A DNA stretch of 64,000 bases, from the NCBI GenBank assembly GCA_022414725.1, contig CM039462.1, positions 101,573,438-101,637,437 on the forward strand, written 5' to 3'. Below the pieces are notes generated by a model. That model ran no database searches, was not told where the DNA came from, and was given only the letters and a program-made list of their open reading frames with translations. This document shows, piece after piece, positions 25,744 to 30,908 of this stretch. Each line of letters starts with the position of its first letter. Position 1 is the first letter of the stretch. Both the position numbers and the translations under genes were made by a program. Source of the DNA: Microglena sp. YARC (Eukaryota > Chlorophyta > Chlorophyceae > Chlamydomonadales > Chlamydomonadaceae).

Positions 25744-28700
25744 CGGGGGGGGGGTCACAACCATGTGGGATGAGGCTGGACGAGGGGTGCTGCTCGAGGG
25801 GTTCACAACGACTCTCAGAAGGCAAGGTTGTCGACTTGCCAACCTAAGTTGCCGTTTCTAAAGATATACAATATGCGCAGTGATCTATCTCGTCATGATC
25901 TTGATTGATTTTCAGCACTCCAATGAGACCATCCAACTTGGCTGGCTGACTATGGGCTGTCTATGAGAAGCTGAAATGTATCTATGAGAAGCTGAAATGT
26001 ATCTATGAGAAGCTGAAATGTATCTATGAGAAGCTGAAATGTTTTCTCTGGTTCCACTCAATACGATGGGGTTTTACTGATGCAAGGCAAGAGGGGAGAT
26101 CATTTGCTCTCAGATGAGCTAACTAACAGTTAATTTTATGCCCCACCCCCCCCTTTTTTTGACCCGTCAGACTGCGTCAGGAGTTTTATTTTCTCCCATC
26201 CTAACAAGTGGACCCAGATCAGACCATCAAACAGCAAACAGTGTTTTTGCCGGTGCCCCCCCCCTTCTGGTGGACGGGAGCCCCCGGAGTCGCCCCGTTG
26301 TCTAATTGTCTGTTTGTCTGTCACGTTCCGACCCTGGGCTTTACTCGTCTTGTCGTAAACCCTGGCTTTGGTCCGCTGCTCTCGAGTCTGGCGCCACCAA
26401 CTGCTCCGATAGCCAACACTTTCCGCCAATTTTGCGTGTCGCTTGTGACGCACCTATGACTAGTCACCCAGGCTTCCTCATAGGCACAACAAGTGATTCT
26501 GATTTCCACCAAGGCTTCCTCATAGGCACAACAAGTGATTCTGATTTCCACCAAGGCTTCTTCATAGGCACAACAAGTGATTCTGATTTCCACCAAGGCT
26601 TCCTCATAGGCACAACAAGTGATTCTGATTTCCACCAAGGCTTCCTCATTCAAATTTGAATTCAAACAAGTGGATGTACACTATAGCTTCTTGGATGGTA
26701 CTTCCATTTTCTAATTATGTTCTTGACTTTTCCTTGATTTACTTCTAACTTCATTCAAATTTCTATAGTTACAAGTTGAAGGCAAAGGCAAAGGCAAAAA
26801 GTTTAAGCTGTAAAATTCCCAATGCAAGTTGTGTAAGAGATGACCCTTTTATTCCACCTTTCCCCTTATATTATTTCTGTATCACTGGTAATACACAGCC
26901 ACCCAGGACAAACGATAGGCACAACGAATGATTCTGTTTTTCAACCTGGATCCCTCATAGGCTTGTCTGGGGCTCAGTTCATTAGTGTTTTTGTTTTAGC
27001 CCCTCCTGTCACGGTTGGGCAAGTCCCTTCAGCCCATTTGGCCTACCCCTGGACTAATATAAATAGGTATTCTAATTGTCATAAGACATAGAAGGCTCAT
27101 TTTTTATTATTCATGAAACCTGAAAATGTGGTTTGTGACTAACTAACTAACAAACTGACTAACTGACAACAACATAGGCACAACACCACGCACATGTAGC
27201 AGAGGAGGTCTGCAATGGGTGTAACACATCGGGTTCGGGTAACCCAACCCTGGCCCAATACACTTGTAGCAACAACACCAACACCAACAACATAGGCACA
27301 ACGCCACACACATGTAGCTCAGGAGGTATGCAATGGGTGTAACACCTCAAGTTCAGGTAACCCAACCCTGGCCCAATACACTTGTAGCAACAACACCTTT
27401 AACAACAATATAGGCACAACGCCACATACATGTAGCTCAGGAGGTCTGCAATGGGTGGAACACCTCAAGTTCAGGTAACCCAACCCTGGCCCAATACACT
27501 TGTAGCAACAACACCATTAACAACAACATAGGCACAATGCCCCGCACCTGTAGCAGAGGAGGTCTGCAATGGGTGGAACACGTCGGGTTCGGGTAACCCA
27601 ACCCTGGCCCAATGCACTTGTAGCAACAACACCATTAACAACAAAATAGGAACAATGCACACACCTGTAGCAGAGGAGGTCAGCAAGCAAGCTCTCTGAC
27701 TGCTTCACGGCACGAGCTTTGGATGGTGGGGCTACCATGCTGGGTGGAGCAGCCTTGCTGGGTGGAACTGCGTGAATGCATGTGTGAGTGTGTGTGTATG
27801 TGTGGGTGTGAGTGTGAGCATGTGTGAGTGTGCGTGAGAGTGTATGAGTGTGAGCGTGTTTGTGAGTGCGAGTGCCTCATTGGGAGTGAGAATGCCTCAA
27901 TGTGAGTTGAGTGTGGGTGCGATCAACATAGGAGCTGGGTGGAGCTGCAGGAGACAGTCATTGGAGCCATACGGCAGGGTTTTTGTTTTCAAATAAAAAA
28001 GAGGAAATCGTTTGTCTTTTTTCTACCTCCTCCCAGGACAGGATATTTATTAGGATTCTAGTGCTGACTCAGCTGATTCAGCTGATTCGTGTGCTGGGCA
28101 GCGTTTTAGGTCTGAGAGCTGGGATCTCAAATTGGGTCTTGTATTACGAGAATTTTGGCCAACCCGGGGTCTCACAGTATGAGTGTAATCTATTGCGGAA
28201 AACAAAAATTGCCATGCGGGTGAGGTCATTCAAACTCATATTTGGTCAGATTTTATCAATCGAGTGATACGAGTGCTTACGTGTATCATTTATATGACAA
28301 GCCCCTTTCAATGATGTACAATGGTCTAGTGGTAGACCAGATCGCTTGAGGATGATGAGTCGGGGGTTCGACTCCCCCTTTGGTCGCTCTTAGCGATGCA
28401 GGTCGTTGTCAACTGTGATGGTAGCTTGTCCAGTTGAGGTAGGAGACCGCTCCCCACCCGCGTACGTCGGGCTCCCTTAACACCACGCCCCACCAGGTGT
28501 TATCATAACCTTTTTATATAACGTTTTCAAAACCAAAATGTGAAGTGCTCCTACCTCGAAGGTGAGTAACAAAAAATCACGATAGAGAAGTGACTGGTTG
28601 CAGAACCTATACACACTCAGTACATCAAACACACTCAATGCTGATCAAAGAAACAAAGAAACCTACGCGTGGATCAATACATCAAATCAAAGGCCAGCGT

Positions 28701-30072
28701 CTTGCATGTGTCTCCTAGTTTCACACACACTCCCAGATGTACAGACACACAGTACGTGAGTCACACACTCACTCCCAGATGTACAGACACACAGTACGTG
28801 AGTCACACATGCACGCCCAGAAGTACAGACACACAGTACATGAGTCACACAAACACAGTCCCAGAGTCACACATGCACGCCCAGCGCAGGTTTATGCACG
28901 CAGTCACAGAGTTCCAGAAACACTCCCAGATATACACACACACTCTCTGAGCTACACACACACAGTACCAGAGTCACAAATGCACACCCAGCCCAGGTTT
29001 ATACCTTAGTCCCAGAGTTTCAGAAAAACTCCCAGATATACACACACAGTCTCTGAGCTACACACACACATTCCCTGTCACACATGCACGCCCAGGTTTA
29101 TACACGTAGTCCCAGAATTTCAGAAAAACTCCCAGATATACACACAGTCCCAGAGTGTTTACACATATAGTCCCAGAGTCGGACACACGGTCCAGGAGTT
29201 ACACAAACACTTTGAGAGATCTAAACACACACACCCTCGGAAAAACACACACAGTCCCTACGTCTGCGGACAATACACCAGGCCTTGCTGATACAAGCAC
29301 CTAGGCGCACACTTTGTCCATTCTGCTTGTTGCACTGCCCTATCTTGGTTGTGACCTGACATCTGCATGCATGCACTTTACAGTCCAGGGGTAGCCGAAT
29401 AGGCTAAAGGGACTTGCCCAATCTCGAACAATCAAGAAAAACTCTAGATTACCAGGAGGGGCTGATTGAAAGAAGCACTTGATGAAATACCCCCTACTGC
29501 TGATCCTGATTGGTCTAGCCTCTAACCTTACATGCATGAGTGACACATAGCTTTTCTTTTTAGCTGCAACAACAGCTTCTAGGCAGCTCCTTCAACTGGC
29601 TATTCAGCCAAGCCCAGCACAATCTAGTGCAGCTTGAAGCCAACACAATCTGATGTCCAGAACTGCTGAAATATCTGGGTGCAGATCAGTGGCTGGCCCA
29701 ATGAGCTGCCTAGAAGCTGCCACTCTTAGTTGAACAGAAAAGCTCTGACTGGACAATCCCAGCGATATCAATATTGTACTGGTCCCCAATATTACCAGTC
29801 GATATATCATAAAATAGTGTATGATATTGGTGATATATCATACGATATCGTCGATATATCATACAACAGTGTACCCAACAACCCTAGACACTCCCCTACC
29901 TTGAAAGAAGTCAGCAGATGTTGATTTGGCAGGCGGGTCATCACAGAGGAAGGTGGAGACGTCTGTGGGTGCTGCTCTTGCTACCCGCTTAATCATCTCA
30001 GCTGCGCGAGTGGGGCATGTGGGGCTTAGGTGGTGAAAAAAGGAAAGAAAGGAGTAGGGGGGGGGGGGAGGG

Positions 30073-30135
<63 letters not shown>

Positions 30136-30908
30136 TACAGCCCCCACCTAGAGAGGGCATCCCCCTAACCCGTAATATCTGACTTTGAAGGCCAAGGCGG
30201 AGCGGCTTGAAAAGCCCAAGACAGAGCAGCTTGGCAACTAGTCCTCATGGTATATTTGGAAGTGATCAGCTTAATGACACTCCTTGCATCCAGATGCTTC
30301 CTTAACTTTGGTTAGATAAATTAGAAAAGGTAAAAACACCCCCACAATAGCAGATATTGGAACGGCATATGGGAACGCATATTGGAACGGCAATATGATA
30401 TCATATGATATCATGTCATCATCTGACTAGGCTTAAGTTACCATTTATATAAAATCACATGATGCAGTTTGAATAATATCATATGATATCATACTCGCCT
30501 TTGGTCAACATCATATAACTCAGTTACTCAGTTGTGTAACTCTGTAGCTACACTGCATTATAAACACATATAATAGTGAACGTACATAACATAAATGCTG
30601 GTAAGAGATTCAGCTACTGCTGGCTCCACCCCATTTGTATCATCACAATCCCCGTGAGTAGACTCCACAGGTTTCAAAGTGGTAGAAAATATGGGGTGTT
30701 GGGGTGCACGATAACCAGAGCCAACACCTTCCCACAGGTTTTGAGGTGGCAGAAATGTGGGTTGTGGGGTGGGTTGTGGGGTAGGCAAAGCCAACAGCTT
30801 ACCTAGTCGCTTCCTCTTTGCGGCGATGGCCGCTTGGATTGGGTCGTCATCGCCGTTGAGCTGAGCGTCAACCGGATGTTTGGCACCAGCTCCTCGCTTC
30901 ATTAGCAT
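9612..30908 (-). CDS. FNBP4-like WW-domain protein, large multi-exon gene
   Basis: This gene is assembled from exon-like segments on the minus strand. Segments located: 30803-30908 (start ATG), 29900-30001, 27665-27767, 23938-24085, 22235-22483, 20667-20781 (WW), 18304-18449, about 14850-15900 (array), about 13400-13057, 12609 leftward, 11870-11665, 11392-11012 and 9988-9612. Phases join correctly at the first four introns (1, 1, 2, 0) and at 11012/9988. Seen: an acidic segment after a LL-Y-SDD motif, an FMEQLES helix, a WW domain, Pro/Tyr repeats, and a KKRK-type basic end followed by ELVNQW and VRK. Human FNBP4 has the same order of acidic patch, helix, WW and C-terminal LVKKWQSIQ block; a second WW was not found here. 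In animals FNBP4 binds proline-rich formins; its role in an alga is unknown. The middle, one frameshift (22235-22483) and the last exon are unresolved. About 21 kb encodes perhaps 900 residues. Confidence 0.6.
9989..10925. repeat. GT/GAGTGTG microsatellite intron
   Basis: This is an intron of the FNBP4-like gene, dominated by (GT)n, GAGTGTGTG and GGATGTGAG units, with two longer repeats carrying GCTGACCCTGAGTGTTC at about 10140 and 10198 and a related one at 10344. Long His/Thr/Ser translations on the minus strand are products of the repeat. Confidence 0.9.
11012..11392 (-). CDS. FNBP4-like gene, exon of GYDPSG / LFPSAS repeats
   Basis: The acceptor is TCATTTCCCTTAG. The exon is open for 127 codons and contains tandem GYDPSG and LFPSASA units: two GYDPSG per LFPSAS, about 60 bp per half unit, four blocks. 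It ends with GYEHTSASGYYSSYLPG and a basic tail. The donor used here (GATGG then GTGGGC) is a guess, but it leaves phase 0 and matches the next exon. The repeat is a minisatellite under coding constraint: changes between units keep the frame. Confidence 0.5.
11665..11870 (-). CDS. FNBP4-like gene, Tyr/Gln-rich exon
   Basis: The acceptor is TCTGTGTGCAG and the donor is CCCAAG then GTAGAC. In the frame entered in phase 2 it reads LWSYDAAAWYQQGFSDPS, then AMYSWQGAYSHPYSQPA and YPYGQYYGMPGSGGG, followed by Pro residues. Tyrosine-rich low-complexity segments of this type are common in RNA-binding and WW-partner proteins; no domain is claimed. The acceptor edge is copied upstream four more times. 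Confidence 0.45.
11871..12609 (-). repeat. Five copies of an acceptor-edge unit in GT-rich intron; candidate small exon at its right end
   Basis: On the minus strand, the unit CCCTTGGAACTGACCC, TGTTTGTGTGTCTGTG, TGCAG then CTGGTGGGAG repeats five times (about 11870, 12005, 12105, 12245, 12375), matching the acceptor and start of the exon at 11665-11870. At the right end, 12609 leftward follows a TTGTTGTTTTAG acceptor and is open in the phase left by the previous exon (CYDIANWRPPPPPLREL), so it may be a small proline-rich exon whose donor is not clear. Confidence 0.6.
13057..13400 (-). CDS. FNBP4-like gene, exon with 64-bp internal repeats
   Basis: The donor is GGGGCAG then GTAGGTG. The exon carries three copies of a 64-bp unit encoding GVAWPGASK with variants, each preceded by a V(A)EPTT segment, then AELKRAARQKQAAT, a proline run and AEARLQRMREQQSQ then EYGAG. 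The Lys/Arg-rich and the AEARLQ parts lie in different frames separated by a G/C homopolymer of 12-13 bases, so the run length may be wrong in the assembly. The right end is uncertain. Each unit also carries a GGCCAG-GTGCATC that could act as acceptor or donor. Confidence 0.4.
13510..14201. mobile_element. hAT-like non-autonomous transposon (692 bp)
   Basis: The ends are perfect 10-bp inverted repeats, TAGGGTTGGG and CCCAACCCTA. The flanks are AATATTAT and ATTATTAT, an 8-bp duplication with 7 of 8 bases equal. Subterminal ACGTATGCATATAAACG / TATATACGTATGG stretches are also inverted. The interior has no transposase frame and contains a repeated GCAGCTTCTAGGCAGCTC segment. TAGGG termini with 8-bp duplications are usual for hAT elements. 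It lies in an intron of the FNBP4-like gene. Confidence 0.7.
14370..15854 (-). repeat. Array of five to six whole exon copies with both splice sites
   Basis: Units of about 210 bp. On the minus strand each has TTTGTGTGCAG-like acceptor, then GGAGAGCTTCCCGCAGC, a run encoding a Lys/Ala/Arg-rich segment, and a GAAG then GTGGGTGG donor. They end near 14850, 15060, 15290, 15490 and 15690. The intervening introns are CA/CCCACCC repeats with C runs (15419-15438, 15617-15634). Reading frames differ between copies because of indels, and it is not possible to say which one is used. The remainder down to 14370 is CCCACCCACGCACAC-type repeat. Confidence 0.65.
15855..17250 (-). repeat. Tandem copies of an acceptor and exon start (CTGTACAG-AAGCAAGC)
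   Basis: At least six units of about 110-140 bp. On the minus strand each carries CAACTGTACAG then AAGCAAGCTGTGGAG and AATGCCAAGGAGGGTTTTAG. The copy at about 15900-15845 is the one nearest the downstream exon material and runs on with an open frame. Between units are TTCAGTTGAAG and TTCACTTGAAATTAG repeats (16430-16720). This is the acceptor-side version of the exon-edge arrays. Confidence 0.7.
17430..18303 (-). repeat. Six tandem copies of an FNBP4-like exon 3' edge and donor
   Basis: Units of about 130-160 bp. On the minus strand each reads CATTGGCCTCGGTGCTGGC, TGTTGTGCRAATAGCCC, TCGAGGCACAAGTGCGACG, then GGAGGCCCTGTCCTCAGCTC, then a CA microsatellite with a C run. They match the end of the exon at 18304-18449. 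Most copies retain AA then GTGCGA at the donor position. Translations reading LASVLAVVQIALEAQ come from these copies. Confidence 0.85.
18304..18449 (-). CDS. FNBP4-like gene, probable exon
   Basis: The acceptor is CCTCCTCTGCCCTAG, with a good pyrimidine tract; the donor is GCACAA then GTACGA. The frame reads HELSEVLLAPPQGHV, then PVVLDSLLADATEAAAVF, then LASVPAVVRIALEAQ, ending in phase 0. The 3' edge of this exon is repeated six times downstream (17430-18300), in the pattern seen at the other exons. No domain was recognised; the position corresponds to the region between the two WW domains of animal FNBP4. Confidence 0.45.
18450..19300. repeat. Intron with a 60-bp tandem repeat
   Basis: 18450-18850 is unassigned intron. 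19020-19255 carries four copies of a 60-bp unit GGCGGGTCAGTGAGAGG, TAAGATATATCCAGGATG, AAGCAGGTTCTCC. The phrase GGGGCGTCCCACACCGTCTG plus ATAGTAGGTTGA occurs twice (18810 and 19275) with TTAATACAA following, an interspersed repeat. The unit's first half recurs at the edge of dispersed repeat family D at 20130. Confidence 0.7.
19355..19545. repeat. 18-bp tandem repeat TTATATTCTTTGATGTAA
   Basis: About ten copies of TATTCTTTGATGTAAT(C/T)A in tandem, alternating ATCA and ATTA variants. No coding role; it sits in an intron. Confidence 0.9.
19640..19858 (+). repeat. Dispersed repeat family A, copy 2
   Basis: Same order as the copy at 9121-9290, with an extra GC-rich insert (GATATCGGGCAGACCGC) in the middle, the palindrome GGTTGAGTAGC/GCTACTCAACC and the tail AAATTAAAAACACTG. 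It abuts family D on its right. Confidence 0.7.
19862..20150 (-). repeat. Dispersed repeat family D, copy 1
   Basis: Contains GGAGCCCCC...GGGGGCGGGAGCCCCC, TTTGTCTGTTTGTCC, AAGCCAGACACGTCA, CGGTCAGCTCTGCC, TTCGTTCCGTTGCC, CCAATTTTCCGCGTCGCTTG and GACGCTGCATAGGACTTGTT in order. The same blocks occur in the opposite orientation at 32385-32595 and, more diverged, at 26140-26465. About 290 bp. The coding-like translations over these copies are shared because the repeat is shared. Confidence 0.7.
20400..20666 (-). repeat. Two decayed copies of the WW exon and its donor
   Basis: On the minus strand, 20495-20590 repeats the last 80 bases of the WW exon with its CGACGAG-GTGTGT donor, but has lost one base in the AAGGTGCT stretch and gained one T before TCAACC, so its WW frame is broken. 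A shorter copy lies at about 20403-20450. Both are followed by CCCCCACCCC tracts on the plus strand. These look like dead duplicate exon edges. Confidence 0.8.
20667..20781 (-). CDS. FNBP4-like gene, WW-domain exon
   Basis: The acceptor is GAAGCAG and the donor is GACGAG then GTGTGT. The exon is open for 38 codons and contains PEWSKVLDTSSGTIYYWN followed by ISTDE. This is the first tryptophan, the VLD, the SG turn, the YYWN core and the T-E end of a WW domain; the second tryptophan/proline (WxxP) would come from the next exon, which was not located. WW domains bind proline-rich ligands. The exon enters in phase 2, whereas exon 5 ends in phase 1, so a small exon between them may be missing from this model. 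Confidence 0.7.
20782..21214. other. Intron sequence without recognised coding
   Basis: AT-rich intron of the FNBP4-like gene. It contains repeats of GAATTTGA/AATTGGATGAAATTG near 20800-20860, a palindrome-like pair ATACGTGTATTGTTTC / GAAACATACGTTTC at 20912-20950, and a fragment of dispersed repeat family C (GGGTTGGGCAAGTC) at about 20974-21010. No exon was recognised. Confidence 0.5.
21215..22234 (-). repeat. Six tandem copies of FNBP4-like exon 5 3' edge and donor
   Basis: Units of about 150-180 bp. On the minus strand each contains GCAGGGCCTGC, a short Ala/Pro-coding stretch, GAAGACGAACAGG, GCTACAGGCACC and ATGCCATGGAG, followed by a pyrimidine-rich tract with CCCCCACCCC on the plus strand. 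They match the last 100 bases of the exon at 22235-22483. Several copies keep an open frame and GT-like donor positions; the outermost (about 21219-21290) has a stop codon. A 26-base C tract lies at about 21358-21386. Confidence 0.8.
22235..22483 (-). CDS. FNBP4-like gene, exon 5 with an apparent 1-nt frameshift
   Basis: The acceptor is CCTACAG and the donor is CCAAG then GTGAGG. The first part reads FASFMEQLESSGLLN then EDGTRPLRMEEDG in phase 0. The last part reads SSGGVGKDTPTGPAPAPA then LEDEQADASATG and AMETDQ in a frame shifted by one base. The neighbouring copy at 22930-23040 has one more base at the equivalent place (GACGAAGCGGCAGG against GACGGAGGGCAGG), so either the gene or the assembly has lost one base near 22400. 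Human FNBP4 has a comparable short ANFLAEIDA helix before its first WW. Confidence 0.5.
22500..23345 (-). repeat. Copies of FNBP4-like exon 5 5' edge within GGTTTGGTTGG tracts
   Basis: Two further copies of the exon 5 acceptor and 5' half lie at about 22690-22770 and 22930-23040 (minus strand; both encode the FMEQLESS core). The first has an in-frame stop. Between and after them are tracts of GGTTTGGTTGG and a 70-90 bp unit ending GGTCTAGGTGGGTGATTC repeated three to four times up to 23340. Confidence 0.8.
23346..23574. other. AT-rich intron spacer
   Basis: Contains a (TA)n tract at 23452-23500 and two related phrases GGTGTAACTAG / GTACCTAGGTGTTACATTTA. No exon was recognised. Confidence 0.5.
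23577..23783 (+). mobile_element. tRNA-headed SINE, copy 1
   Basis: The head has an A-box-like TGGTCTGGTGGTA and a B-box GAGTTCGACTCC about 40 bp later. The body carries CTTAGCGTTGCAGGTCAC, GATGGTAGCTTGTCCAG, TGCGTACGACGGG and the tail TTAATACCACGCCCCACCAGG. The full-length form at 28301-28508 has a better A box (TGGTCTAGTGGTA). The body sequence and its repetition show it is a SINE and not a tRNA gene. Confidence 0.85.
23938..24085 (-). CDS. FNBP4-like gene, exon 4 (acidic)
   Basis: The acceptor is TGTCACAG and the donor is AGTGAG then GTAGGAT. In the phase left by exon 3 the exon reads S-DDEDEDSEEEEDEKP, then a Ser/Ala/Pro segment, then TADDDAPAKNQDDLDSE, ending in phase 0. A dense acidic stretch at this place is typical of FNBP4-type proteins. 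Three 5'-edge copies with their acceptor lie upstream at about 24296, 24488 and 25407 and lack the complete 3' half, so this copy is taken as the working one. Confidence 0.65.
24090..25440 (-). repeat. Tandem copies of the acidic exon 5' edge, with GTGTGTGG tracts
   Basis: Three extra copies of the acceptor plus about 60 nt of the acidic exon (TCACAG then TGATGACGGGGATGAGG) are separated by long tracts of TGTGTGGTGTG, GACTTGGTGTGGCG and GGCTTAGCGTG, about 40 bp per unit in 24580-25350. The copies diverge into the CA/GT tract before reaching a donor. The unit appears to have amplified together with the acceptor. Confidence 0.8.
25441..25904. repeat. Intron with a 39-base G run
   Basis: 25705-25743 is an uninterrupted run of 39 G, then C, then 10 G. 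Around 25495 on the minus strand lies a consensus-like acceptor (CTTTTCTACCTCTTCCAG) whose downstream frame stops early, so it may be a decoy. The rest shows no exon. Confidence 0.7.
25955..26045. repeat. 21-bp tandem repeat CTGAAATGTATCTATGAGAAG
   Basis: Four direct copies of a 21-bp unit built on CTATGAGAAGCTGAAATGT. Intronic. Confidence 0.9.
26140..26465 (-). repeat. Dispersed repeat family D, copy 2
   Basis: Shares GGGAGCCCCC, TTGTCTGTTTGTCTGTC, CCAACTGCTCCG, GCCAACACTTTCCGCC and AATTTTGCGTGTCGC in order with the copies at 19862-20150 and 32385-32595. More diverged than these, with a central CGTTCCGACCCTGGGC block that they lack. Confidence 0.55.
26466..26649. repeat. 45-bp tandem repeat
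   Basis: Four copies of CAAGGCTTCCTCATAGGC, ACAACAAGTGATTCTGA, TTTCCAC. Nearly identical copies. A related phrase (ATAGGCACAACGAATGATTC) appears at 26906. Intronic. Confidence 0.9.
26945..27080. repeat. Dispersed repeat family C
   Basis: A short interspersed repeat containing GGGGCTCAGTTCA, TTTAGCCCCTCCTG, GGTTGGGCAAGTCCCTT, GCCTACCCCTGGACT. Other copies: 39140-39255 (same strand), 29375-29500 and 36003-36110 (opposite strand), and fragments at 20974 and 36425. Termini near TACAGTCCAGGGGTAG are constant. The size of about 120 bp and both orientations suggest a MITE; no duplicated target could be fixed. Confidence 0.65.
27180..27664 (-). repeat. Tandem copies of FNBP4-like exon 3 edge and donor
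   Basis: Four to five units of about 115 bp. On the minus strand each reads CCCATTGCAG, then ACCTCCTCTG(C/A)GCTACA-like sequence, then a GTG donor-like start, then GTTGTTGGTGTTGTTGCTAC and TGGGCCAGGGTTGGGTTACC. Each copy therefore carries both an acceptor-like and a donor-like site around 16 nt of exon 3 edge. The copies differ by point changes and small indels in the GTTGTT tract. Confidence 0.8.
27665..27767 (-). CDS. FNBP4-like gene, exon 3
   Basis: The acceptor is CACGCAG after a CA-rich tract; the donor is TACAG then GTGTGT. The phase-1 start gives VPPSKAAPPSMVAPPSK, two to three PPSK/M units, then SESLLADLLCY. The exon ends in phase 2 and joins the acidic SDD exon. The resulting LLxxLLCY-SDD arrangement resembles the LLGAYADSDDD motif of FNBP4. 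The 3' edge of this exon (ACCTCCTCTGCTACAG plus donor) is repeated downstream at 27180-27664. Confidence 0.6.
27768..28300. other. Intron spacer with TG repeats
   Basis: 27775-27870 is a GTGTGAGTGTG tract; 27870-28300 has no recognised exon. A 94-codon open frame on the plus strand (27983-28267) has no recognised domain and lies opposite to the gene. Confidence 0.4.
28301..28508 (+). mobile_element. tRNA-headed SINE, copy 2 (best preserved)
   Basis: The head carries TGGTCTAGTGGTAGACC (A box) and GGGGGTTCGACTCCCCC (B box in a T-arm-like stem). The body carries GCTCTTAGCGATGCAGG, GATGGTAGCTTGTCCAG, GCGTACGTCGGGCTCCC and TTAACACCACGCCCCACC, ending AGGTGTTATCA. The tRNA-like part looks like a tRNA of the TCTAGTGGT class (Asp/Gly/Glu type), but the anticodon arm is degraded. 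tRNA-derived SINEs are known from Chlamydomonas. Confidence 0.88.
28715..29240. repeat. CACACA / CCCAGAT tandem repeat
   Basis: Imperfect units of CACTCCCAGATGTACAG, ACACACAGTACGTGAGTC and ACACATGCACGCCCAG repeat over about 500 bp. The plus-strand His/Thr frames here are repeat translations. Confidence 0.85.
29375..29500. repeat. Dispersed repeat family C, inverted copy
   Basis: Contains CAGTCCAGGGGTAGCC, GAATAGGCTAAAGGGACTTG, CCAGGAGGGGCTGA and GAAAGAAGCACTTGATGAA. Reverse complement of the arrangement at 39140-39255. The right-hand neighbour (29570-29720) holds two copies of the AGCTTCTAGGCAGCTC phrase in opposite orientation, also present at 9460-9520, 13880-13940, 36640 and 37205. Confidence 0.65.
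29900..30001 (-). CDS. FNBP4-like gene, exon 2
   Basis: The acceptor is GCGCAG and the donor is TCAAG then GTAGGG. The 102-nt exon is open in the phase set by exon 1 and encodes AEMIKRVARAAPTDVS, then TFLCDDPPAKS and a FFQ end, finishing in phase 1. A short-chain match to a known domain was not recognised. Its value is the phase match on both sides. Confidence 0.6.
30060..30132. repeat. (GA)n microsatellite with G run
   Basis: A G run at 30058-30076 is followed by about 28 GA dinucleotides to 30131. It lies in intron 1 of the FNBP4-like gene, 60 bp upstream (in transcript sense) of the exon 2 acceptor, where the transcript would show a CT tract. Confidence 0.95.
30385..30535. repeat. Dispersed repeat family E, copy 1
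   Basis: TATGATATCATATGATATC, ATGTCATCATCTGACTAGG, then CAGTTTGAATAATATCA and ATACTCGCCTTTGGTCAAC. The same blocks recur at 33031-33185, on the other side of the divergent promoter and in the same orientation. Core ATATCATATGATATC is palindromic. Confidence 0.75.
30803..30908 (-). CDS. FNBP4-like gene, exon 1 (start codon)
   Basis: The ATG is at 30908-30906. The exon encodes MLMKRGAGAK followed by an acidic NGDDDP patch and a helical AAIAAKRKRL end. It stops at a strong donor (CTAG then GTAAGC), phase 1. The next exon starts in the matching phase and continues AEMIKRVARAAP, giving one continuous basic helix across the junction, which supports the join. A partial tandem copy of the donor side lies at 30660-30722. 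Confidence 0.65.
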
